From Lunasporangiospora selenospora (taxonomy: Eukaryota; Mortierellomycota; Mortierellomycetes; Mortierellales; Mortierellaceae): DNA of 12,825 bases. The stretch covers positions 1 to 12,825 of the forward strand of contig JAABOA010000328.1 of NCBI GenBank assembly GCA_015680635.1, written 5' to 3'. Below the pieces are notes generated by a model that searched no databases, was not told the DNA's origin, and saw nothing but the letters and a program-made list of their open reading frames with translations. The translations under genes were made by a program, and so were the position numbers. This document shows positions 1-7,564 of this stretch, piece by piece; the stretch's first letter is position 1; each line of letters begins with the position of its first letter.

Positions 1-700
1 ACACGAGTAAGAGGTTTGTTGACCATTGGTGACTACTCTTGTGTGTGTTGATCCATCAACGGTATCAGTGATGGTCAGAGGTCCCTTCGAGCAAGGAATA
101 GTAGTCGAGCCACCATTTGTAACAGTGCGAGTGTAGGTAGTTCCATCCACAACATCCGTGATTGTGACACTGCTGGGACACGAGTAAGAGGTTTGTTGGC
201 CATTGGTGACCACTCTTGTGTGTGTTGATCCGTCAACGGTATCAGTGATAGTCAATGACCCTCCTAAGTCAGGAGGAGTGGATGATCCACATTTGGTCAG
301 AGTAGTGGTTTCTATCTCTGTAATCGTAATTGTGTGAGAGCATGTACATGAAGTTTGCTGATCTTTGGTTGTTGTCTCTGTGTTGAAAGTGCAACTACCA
401 GAATTAGTGACCATGACACTATCAGGACATGAATACGAAGTCTGTTGACCATTGCTGACTACTCTTGTGTATGTTGATCCACCGACCGTATCGGTGATTG
501 TCATTGGCCCCTTCGAGCAGGGGATAGTGGTCGAGCCGCCGTTAGAGACAGTGCGAGTGATTGCTGTTCCCTCGATTACATCTGTTATTGTAACACTATT
601 AAGGCATGAATACGAGGCCTGCTGATCATCGGTAACGGTGCGTATGAAGACCGTGCCATCGACTGTATCGGTTATCTTAACTGTGTTTTCACAAGTTGTA
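1..700 (-). repeat. Coding tandem repeat, 177-bp (59-residue) higher-order unit
   Basis: The same DNA block recurs in phase at positions 1, 178, 427 and 604. The steps are 177, 249 and 177 nt; the 249 step is one unit plus a 72-nt (24-residue) insertion. Each 59-residue unit is a pair of related half-units. Type A ends NGQQTSYSC and type B ends NGGSTTIPCSKG. Copies starting at 1 and 178 are nearly identical; those at 427 and 604 are progressively more diverged. Most differences between the close copies fall in third codon positions, which points to selection on the protein. The array continues off the left edge. Confidence 0.9.
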
Positions 701-1098
701 CTGATGGTAATTCCTGCGTACTCGTCTGTGATCACCCGAACATATGTTACCCCATTTATGACATCGGTGAGAGTAATCTGATGTGCTGTCTTGTGACGTT
801 TTTTACACTTTCCCTTTTCCTTTCCATGGCGTCTGTGACGAGATCTATGGTGGTGCTGCTTGTAATGTTTCTTGCGTTTGTGGGAGTATAATTCCGTTCT
901 AAATTCGAGGTTCTCTATGTCATTATCACTGGTATCACTTTGGTAATCATCTTTTCGTGTAGTGACTTTGGTGCCGCTGATTGGTTCTTGCACGGTGATA
1001 GAATTTGAAGCATTGTCCTTTGCGAGCGCTCCTGTTATTAGGATTACGCTGAACAGCCAGAGTAATATGTGAGTTCGTAGCATTTGATGTGCTTGCAT
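1..1098 (-). CDS. Secreted Thr/Ser-rich tandem-repeat protein, probable cell-surface/adhesin-like protein (5' part only)
   Basis: The minus strand is open without a stop from an ATG at 1098 to the left edge (366 codons), so the C-terminus is missing. An in-frame TAA at 1125-1123 closes the frame upstream. Two starts are possible: 1098 (first ATG, A at -3) and 1083 (MLRTHILLW...); I chose 1098. Residues 6-26 form a signal peptide with a hydrophobic core (ILLWLFSVILITG) and a likely cut after ALA26, so the protein should be secreted. Residues 47-65 are acidic. Residues 73-106 are extremely basic (Lys/Arg/His, including a run of three His), with dibasic sites a Kex2-like protease might cut. From about residue 107, units of 29-30 residues follow the pattern TITDTVDGSTxTRxVTNG, most ending near a Cys. 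Repeats of this kind are typical of fungal wall glycoproteins and adhesins. I do not recognise a specific family. A GPI signal would lie outside the window. Confidence 0.85.
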   Translation of the reverse strand, partial: MQAHQMLRTHILLWLFSVILITGALAKDNASNSITVQEPISGTKVTTRKDDYQSDTSDNDIENLEFRTELYSHKRKKHYKQHHHRSRHRRHGKEKGKCKKRHKTAHQITLTDVINGVTYVRVITDEYAGITISTTCENTVKITDTVDGTVFIRTVTDDQQASYSCLNSVTITDVIEGTAITRTVSNGGSTTIPCSKGPMTITDTVGGSTYTRVVSNGQQTSYSCPDSVMVTNSGSCTFNTETTTKDQQTSCTCSHTITITEIETTTLTKCGSSTPPDLGGSLTITDTVDGSTHTRVVTNGQQTSYSCPSSVTITDVVDGTTYTRTVTNGGSTTIPCSKGPLTITDTVDGSTHTRVVTNGQQTSYSC

Positions 1099-1120
1099 TT
1101 TCAGTGGCGATGTGGTCACG

Positions 1121-1128
1121 ATTTATAT
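1121..1128 (-). promoter_or_regulatory. Candidate TATA element of the repeat-protein gene
   Basis: On the minus strand this reads ATATAAAT, 23 nt before the ATG at 1098 and 38 nt before the ATG at 1083. If it is a working TATA box with a start site about 30 nt downstream, translation from 1083 would be favoured over 1098. It is a single short motif and may be chance. Confidence 0.25.
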
Positions 1129-1289
1129 CAAACTTCAACTTTCCCTCAGGAGTTACTGGGAAACCCTCCTTTTTTTCTCATTCTCAAGTTTGGAATACAA
1201 AATGCCTTTAAAATCATTATTCGTAGCGCCTTGCATCTCTTTGCTCCTTTCTCGAACACCACCTACATGACTTAAAATGGCGATGTTTC

Positions 1290-2080
1290 TCATAGAGATG
1301 TCAGTTGCTTCAATCTCTTGACCCTTTGAAGCTGTGCTATTAGGATCTCGACTTCATAGGAGTATTCTCCATAACTAGGTAGCCCGCTTGCCTTGTATTT
1401 GCAGATGTTGTCCCTGATTCGTAGTGGTCCGGGAAAGGCGCATACTTTATTTCTACATCTACACAGGAACAATAGGAGCCTTTTTTAATCATCTCAAAGC
1501 TCAACAATGCTGTACACTGTCAAGGAAATCATCGAAGTCTTTCAAGATAACAGCTAATGAACTTCCTATGCCTCGATTTTCTACTCTCATAGTTGTTTGT
1601 ATATACTCAGCCTGCCTTTTTGAGGTCAGAGATTTGATTGTAGAGCATTGGCCTAATTGTTCGGGTCCGAAAATGAGCTACCTATTTTCATAACATACGA
1701 TAATGACAAATAATGAGCCGAGATCCATTCTCAAGAGCCCTTTTGTCCTGATTTTTGAGGAAAGGGTCAGTCCCCAAAAGGCGTCTCAGTTGACTAGGGA
1801 ATACATCGAATATTTCACATGGTGAGTTTAGCCCTATTCCTGATGGGAACTCAATTATGTCGTAAGGATGCCAACGACCAACGTCTAGGAAATGCTAGTT
1901 AACGACAATGATATATTATTCGGTTTCTAAGAGGTATGCTTCTTCAAAAGACTTGATGGCTCTTCTTATCATGGCCATTGCTGCTCTATCAAGAGTTCAA
2001 ATGCACAATTCGTAGAGCAGAACTATCACTAAAAGCGCCTGGAAAAAATTATCCATGGAAAGACTACAGCACTCGATATT
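1290..2080 (-). pseudogene. Decayed unidentified protein-coding sequence
   Basis: The minus strand carries several long stretches with natural protein composition, broken in ways introns cannot explain. One frame runs from 2080 and is cut by TGA (1999-1997), TAA (1918-1916) and TAG (1897-1895), then stays open for 68 codons to a TGA at 1690-1688. Text either side of these stops reads as one protein, for example RAAMAMIRRAIKSFEEAYLL and then WHPYDIIEFPSGIGLN and TDPFLKNQDKRALENGSR. The signal then moves to another frame, open for 58 codons (1677-1504; SLTSKRQAEYIQTTMRVENR, ILKDFDDFLD). It moves again to a frame ending at a TGA near 1290 (PSYGEYSYEVEILIAQLQRV). The last shift could be an old 73-nt intron (1517-1445, GT...AG); the 1690/1680 shift cannot, because the gap is too small. 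I do not recognise the family. An active gene with unusual recoding is much less likely than decay. Confidence 0.55.
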
Positions 2081-2136
2081 TTAATCACCCTTACTTCTCA
2101 GTCGTTTTTACTATTCAAAATTTTAAATGCAGTGGG

Positions 2137-2163
2137 TTGTTGTTGTTGTTGTTGTTGTTGTTG
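2137..2163. repeat. (TTG)9 microsatellite
   Basis: Nine perfect TTG units on the plus strand (CAA on the POM152 sense strand), about 80 nt beyond the POM152 stop and so possibly within its 3' UTR. It is followed directly by a G/A-rich tract (2163-2187). No gene product is supported here; the apparent leucine run on the plus strand is an artefact of the repeat. Confidence 0.9.
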
Positions 2164-2168
2164 GGGGA

Positions 2169-2269
2169 AGGGAGAGGGAGACGGGGAAACCCTTCATAAG
2201 CTACCTTCCCATCGCGGCTTTTATCCAAGTATGCAGAGTTGACTATCTAGTATCATATCCCCTCTCCCT
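2169..2269. repeat. 10-bp inverted repeat spanning the POM152 stop codon
   Basis: AGGGAGAGGG at 2169-2178 is matched by its reverse complement at 2260-2269. The 81-nt spacer contains the POM152 stop codon (2245-2243). The arms could pair in the POM152 transcript. Both arms are simple purine/pyrimidine sequence, so chance similarity is a real alternative. Confidence 0.35.
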
Positions 2270-5200
2270 CTTGCCGACTTGACAGTGTTTATCCTGGAGG
2301 AATACTAACTCAAATGTTCCTATTATCAATTACACAATACGCGAGAAAAAAAATACATGATAAGTAACATTGCATTGGTATCATCCTTGGACTTAATCTC
2401 TCTGCTTGTGGCCAGCCTACCTTCCATAGCGGTATACACAGTGTACTGTTTGTCATGGATGTTTGGCACATATTCGGTTTGTAAGATCTTAAACTTGCGC
2501 TGATCCTTATGATGCCGGTTTACATCAAACTCGGCTTCTTTCCGGACATAGACAAATGAGAACGGGGGTTCGCCTTCAAGTGTGATTTCAACTCCGACCC
2601 GGTCACCTTCAAGTAGATTCGATATCTTGTCCTCATTGCCATCATCAATCAGGCCCCTAGGCAATGCCCAGATCCGGGCTGTCAACTCTTGCTCGGGACG
2701 CGTGCAGCATTTCTTGCGATTATGAATCGTTTGACAGACTTGTGAGATCTTGAGAATACCCGGTTTAGTCGCATGGTACGTAAACGATCTAGTCTTGGCA
2801 TCCAATACTATCTTCTCCTGACTTTTGTCCAAACTGTAAGACACCTCAAAACTATAGTCCATATAATGGGAAAGAGACGAGAAAGATGTTAGATGTGTTT
2901 AAACAAGTTTGCATCGTTCGTAGTAGCTCCAATGCATAGCTTTGATTTCAATGACTTACGGTTGAGTCGCGCCTTGCAGTGAGAATGCAATGTTGTCACC
3001 AACGCAGGCATTAACTGCGTCACTTATAGGCGTGATTGATGGTGTGTCGAGAATTTCGAATTCGATAGAGCTGTCCTTTCCTGCCTTTCCGGATGAACAT
3101 CCATTCAAATCCGTGACCATGGTGACCGTGACCATATGCAAACCAACACCTGTTAATCTTGATGGCAGTGGCCAGTTATAAATGCCATGGTTATTTGTCG
3201 TGGCATCATAAACAGGGATAATCTCCACTGGTTGATTTGGCTGTTGCACTTCGATCGTCAGCGAAAACGGTCCAATACCATTCTGAATTTTGATCGGTAT
3301 CTTCTCGGCTAAGCCAGCCACGTCATTCTTGCAGAACTCCTGTTTCTTGTTGTTCTGAATCGTTGCAACAGGTGCTGTCCGGATCAAGTGTTTAAACACC
3401 ACATCAAATGTATCGTGGAGAAGCTTCACGTCTGAATAAATTGCATCCGAGAGTGTCTCTAACCGGTATGTCACTACTCCTGTCCTATCCGTCAATACGG
3501 GAAGTCGCATTGTTGAGTGAAGCGATTCCAACGTATGCGATTTCTCTTCATCTCTTCCACCTTTATCGGATTTGAAAATGGTTTTGTACTTGAGCACGAA
3601 GGGGGCCTTTCCTGTTAATCGAATCTCTAGGCTTCGAGGTGCGTCCTGGCATACTGCTGGCATGACAAAATGATCCTTCTCCCATGCAAGTCGTTCCAAG
3701 GGTGCAACCTCATCCTCAGGGTGGTCGCCACGGGGCCCGCCTCGGAACCGGATTGAGTCGACCTTGAGATTCATGGCTGGCCGCTCGCTAATCACTACCT
3801 GACACTTGCTCGCCTGCTCTACCACCTCTCCTTCACAGAATGCATCCGAAACTGACTTCAGAATGTAGGTGCCAGGTCGATAGATAGTAACGAGCGCATT
3901 CCTTGACTCTGAGCGAGCAGCACTTAGACTATCTTCCCCCTCGATTCCGTATGTCATGTGCCATGGGGAGCCTCCAGTTAGATGGATAGGGAGGTCGACA
4001 TGTCCGTCTTCAGCAAACTCGATAGGTGCGTCGCATTGAAAAGAGACAGTTGGAGGTCCACTCGAGACTTCGATGGTTACGTCGGAGACTGAGAGGGCTT
4101 TGGTGCATCCATTTGATCTATCTGTGACAGATTCCAAATCCTAAGAAATTAAACAGATGGAGCAAAGGTTAAAACATGGTACTATCCCAGCGTGGTTTGA
4201 TATGTGAGATTGCGGAGGGAGTGATGACATTGTGAGAGAGCGACGTACCACAGAGTATGTTCCCTCGTGCTCAAAGGCTGGGACGGTCAGCTCTGTCTTG
4301 GACTCCTTAATATCTCTGCTGGAAAATACTTGTCTTCGCCCTTGGTGAATCACTTGGTACTTGATATCCCACGGTCCTTCTCCACCGAGCTGAACACCAA
4401 GTTTTTTGGTTGATCCTCGACAGGCCTTAATTCCTGTAGTGCCTTCAGTAAAGCTGGCTGATGGCTGGGGGTGGATCTTTTGTAGTACTGGTGGGAGGTC
4501 GAGCTTGACAAGTTTGTAGTTAATGTCACTAACGGTCCTAAACTGATATCGGAATGTGCCTGATTCGCTCGGGGTCATCTTGAGAGTCAATCGAGGCTTG
4601 CTTGAGCTCTGGCAGACGTTCTCTTTCTGAAGGCGATCGTTACTCCAGACATCATAGCAAACCTTCCAAGGGGCCTCGCCTGTAAATGTTGCTGCAATCG
4701 ATACTCCAATCGCTCCTACACACTGATCTTCAATTGTCGTTGTGCTGATTTCAACTGTGGGTAATGAAGCCACAGTCACTGAGCAGTCCATTGGAAGAAC
4801 AATATCTCCTTTGCAGTACTGGTCCTGAATATGAGAAAGTGTGTAAAGACCTGGGCGATCCGCGATAATCCTTGCTTCTTCTTTCCTGGAAATCTCAATA
4901 TCTTGCATGATTTCAGGTTCATCAATGTCACTCTTCTGATATACGTATCCGACACGATAAGGTGTCGTGCCGTGTTTGATATCCAAGCTAATGTCTGTCG
5001 ACGAGGTTTCGTTGAGGCTGACAATCTTAATTGGCTTCCTTGGGTCGCAAACCATCGAGACAGTCGGTGGAGATCGGATATTGACATGGAGGATCTCTGG
5101 CTCACGATGTCCCTTTGCAACCAATTCTGTGAAATCCAGCACATTGTTGCAACCGTCCTTGACCTTGATCACTTGAAAATCATATTCGCCTGGGTTTGCA

Positions 5201-6728
5201 AGGCTAAGGCTGGCTGAGAGATTCATCTCGTGCAGACGTGCCCAGGAATAGTTGGGCTTTGTTGGTTGAGACCACCCGATTAAAAATGGAGACGAGTATC
5301 CAGGCGGCTCCGATTGGATCAACAAGTCCTGAATCTCTTTGCCAGTATTAGAGGAGCGACGATAAGTGACTGACCAGGGAGGCAATCCTCGCGCAACGAT
5401 CGGGATGTCGACATCACCCTTTCCTGAACAATGATCAAGTGTTTCTTTGTATCGGTCCACTCTTGCCTCAGGGCATTGAACGACATAGACTTCTTTCTCT
5501 CGGAAAAATTTAATGTCCACTCCATCGCTATCCTTGAGTTGACGAAGTTTGTAGGCGCCCACAACATCTGCTTGAAGGCCGTAAACTGGCCGTCCATCTT
5601 CCCAGAGATCAGGAAGTTTCCGAAGAACAGAAGCTGAGTTTTTGGATGGGTCAGCGACTTTGTGTTCAGTCGTTAGTCCAGTCTCGAAAGAGGTCACTGA
5701 GTACTCCAAGTAATGAGGTTCACTTCCGTTGAATAGAATCGGGATTAGTGGCGATGGCATCTTTACAAAATCGGGGTCCGGGATGCAAAAGCATTGGTCG
5801 CGTGGGTTCAGGACAGCAGAGCTGTTGTACGATAAAATCAAGGGAAATCAGGGTTAGCATAGTCTACGGGTGAATACTCAATGAAACCGCCGATACTACG
5901 TACCTAAAAGGCCTTTTCAGGATCGTATGCTTTCCAAGAAGGTGCTCATCGTGGTCTGTTTTATGTATTAAGGATATCAATAGTTAATAAATAAATATAA
6001 AAAACCCCTTTTGTCTCCTCATAATTGATACACTTATGATCAGAGCATAGTATCTCATGCTCCGCATCCCAGAATATAGAAGTCATGTACCTGGATCAAA
6101 GTGGGGCTCTCTGTGAAGGGATGGCGTGCGAACATATCCCAATACTGTAATCGAGGAGAGGAGAGATGGAAAGTATGATCCAGCGATTGTGGTTAACAAT
6201 TAATGTAGGGTCAATATAGTGCTAGATTTCCTCGGATATCGAGCCATGCTGTACCTTTTGATAATGTGGATTGAGCAATTAACACTGGAGATATCTGTGG
6301 ATAAAAGGTAATTAATTTAGCAACAAACCAACGGTGATATGTCTTGAGAGTTCAATAAAATATGAAAGCCGGCGGCTCCTTACCTCGCGCGCTGTGAACA
6401 AGACAAAGTTAACAACGGTCAGGATGAACAGCGCAACAATAAGGCGCACGGTAGGTAGCTCAAGCCATGGAATCTGGAGATAATTCAGAGCCAGCAAAAA
6501 GAGCACATCCACTGAAAGCCATAAGATGAATCCAAAAAACTCTGCAGCATAATCTGATTTGGCGATCCCGATCCAGTAATAGAGCTTGACTGCTTGCAGG
6601 AACACGAAAGTAGATACAGCATAAAGACGTTGTGTAGGTCCGTCACAATACTCAAGTGGAATCCGTGGGTTATGGAGCGCCCTTTGAGGGCGAGATGCTG
6701 AAGCCTTGAGAGGTGCTGGAGGAGGCAT
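2243..6728 (-). CDS. POM152: Nucleoporin Pom152, membrane ring component of the nuclear pore complex (complete, eight exons)
   Basis: Exons on the minus strand: 6728-6384, 6294-6255, 6144-6091, 5955-5904, 5821-4249, 4140-2960, 2851-2421 and 2319-2243. All join in phase to 1250 residues, near the 1337 of yeast Pom152. Introns are 89, 110, 135, 82, 108, 108 and 101 nt. The N-terminus has the family block IPLEYCDGPTQRLYA (residues 24-38) and three membrane segments at about 35-54, 64-86 and 94-113. From about residue 195 there are some ten Ig-like repeats roughly 100 residues apart, each marked by a motif such as LPPWSVTY, EAPWKVCY, EGPWDIKY, GSPWHMTY or EPPFSFVY. Many end in GxYxLxxVxDxxC. The last exon completes this final motif (GTFELVFLQDKHC) just before TAG. 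Known role: a pore membrane protein whose repeats lie in the perinuclear space and help form the lumenal ring. Sites such as NGS, NYS, NLS and NET suit N-glycosylation in that space. The start ATG has A at -3. It is transcribed away from the helicase. Confidence 0.95.
5904..6294 (-). other. POM152: Cluster of three micro-exons in POM152 (exons 2-4)
   Basis: Exons of 40, 54 and 52 nt (6294-6255, 6144-6091, 5955-5904) are separated by introns of 110 and 135 nt and flanked by introns of 89 and 82 nt. Each has GT/AG borders, and the phases (0, 1, 1, 2) fit together. The joined text reads ISPVLIAQSTLSK, then VLGYVRTPSLHREPHFDP, then DHDEHLLGKHTILKRPF, and leads into SSAVLNPRDQCFCIP. This is the linker between the third membrane segment and the first lumenal repeat. 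No other combination of nearby splice sites that I tried keeps the frame. Confidence 0.85.
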
Positions 6729-7564
6729 CGTTATTATGTACTATTGTTGATAGGCTAAATTGCCAAAGAACGCGCGTGTATGGGCGAGTCTGATGCGCGT
6801 CAAAATGGAATAGCCTGATGAAGCCTGTCAACTTGCGCCTAGAAAAAGGACATGCGCGGGTTGTCGAGAGATTATCCCAGGCCGGAAGAGTCAATGTATG
6901 TCGATAGAATGTTGAATGGATAGATTGGCCTGAGTCCCGAATGCACTTCACCTCTCCTGTCTTTCTTTGCTGGCTCCTCGGTCGTGGTGGTCGTTGTGTG
7001 GGAGTGGGTGGAGCGCTGAGCAAATGTCTGCTTAGACTTTTGTGAAGCAGTCAAATGTTTTTGAAAGTAAGAGTTAAGGGTACATTTATTTTTGCGATTG
7101 TTGGGAGGAGGACTGCGGGAAATGTGTACGGGAAAAAGGGCTGGAAGCATGCGTGTGGGTGCTTGCCACCGTCAGTGTCTGTGTTGCACCTGTGTGCATT
7201 GCATGTGTGTGAGTTTACGCTGTCGGGCGTGGGTGTGCTTTGGCTCTCGTTTTGGAAATCAGTAAAAACAACACTCCCCCAAACAACAGACAAGCGACCT
7301 TCTCCTCGTCCAGTCCTCACCTTTGCTCCTCTCTTTTGCCCTCGCACTTCGTCATCCGACGATTGCTTGACTCCATCCCTGTCGCAGTCTCTGTTCCCCA
7401 TATCCGTCTCGATCCGCTCGCCTCCATCCTTGCTACTGCAAGACTCTTAGTCATCCGCTTGCTAACTTACCTGTGACCGAGCTTGAACAAAGCGCCGAGC
7501 CTGGCGGACTTGCACGCCCGCCAGCCCTCTGCTCTCGAGCATCGTGGGTTGCACTAGGGAAGTC
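6729..7564. promoter_or_regulatory. Divergent intergenic region between POM152 and the helicase gene
   Basis: This 836-bp stretch separates two genes transcribed in opposite directions, so it must hold both promoters and leaders. Open frames on both strands (for example 7051-7401 minus and 7055-7450 plus) have low-complexity, Ser/Thr/Pro-rich translations with no recognisable domain, and I reject them as genes. About 7145-7220 is rich in TG dinucleotides. About 7270-7440 is strongly pyrimidine-rich on the plus strand. I see no clear TATA box for either gene. Upstream of POM152 the sequence is mixed, with an A at -3 of its ATG. Confidence 0.6.
7265..7564 (+). promoter_or_regulatory. ATG-free, pyrimidine-rich leader of the helicase gene
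   Basis: No ATG occurs on the plus strand between about 7206 and the start codon at 7565. The centre of this stretch, about 7290-7440, is rich in C and T (CCTTCTCCTCGTCC, TTTGCTCCTCTCTTTTGCCC). CT-rich blocks near transcription starts are common in TATA-less fungal promoters. Transcription may therefore begin around 7270-7340, leaving 7565 as the first AUG. A GCTAAC at 7460-7465 resembles a branch site, but I could not pair it with a convincing donor. Confidence 0.4.

Noticed and set aside
1-700. CRISPR-like or satellite array
   Set aside because: Regular repeats are coding units that stay in frame with changes mostly at third positions; there are no unique spacers.
947-1138. 63-codon minus-strand open frame overlapping the start of the repeat protein
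   Set aside because: It overlaps the signal-peptide coding frame in another phase. The frame with signal peptide and repeats is open for 366 codons and explains the region.
1424-1693. 89-codon plus-strand open frame
   Set aside because: It is antisense to the decayed coding sequence. Its translation has no domain-like pattern.
1978-2199. Plus-strand frame with a run of nine leucines
   Set aside because: The leucines are a reading of the (TTG)9 microsatellite, and nothing else in the frame looks like protein.
2320-2420. Read-through tail of POM152 (SREIKSKDDTNAM...)
   Set aside because: This is intron 7. Splicing it out restores the conserved Pom152 C-terminal motif and a stop.
4831-5217. 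128-codon plus-strand open frame inside POM152 exon 5
   Set aside because: Antisense shadow of a strongly supported exon, with no independent evidence.
7051-7450. Overlapping open frames of 116-131 codons on both strands in the divergent intergenic region
   Set aside because: Both read as low-complexity Ser/Thr/Pro text from TG- and CT-rich DNA, and neither has a domain or splice partners.
7440-7500. Possible 5' UTR intron of the helicase ending near a GCTAAC branch-like site
   Set aside because: No convincing donor at a suitable distance upstream was found; intron length would be out of line with the other introns here.
7544-7564. Seven-codon upstream extension of the helicase
   Set aside because: It would need a GTG start. 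The first ATG, with favourable flanking bases, is at 7565.
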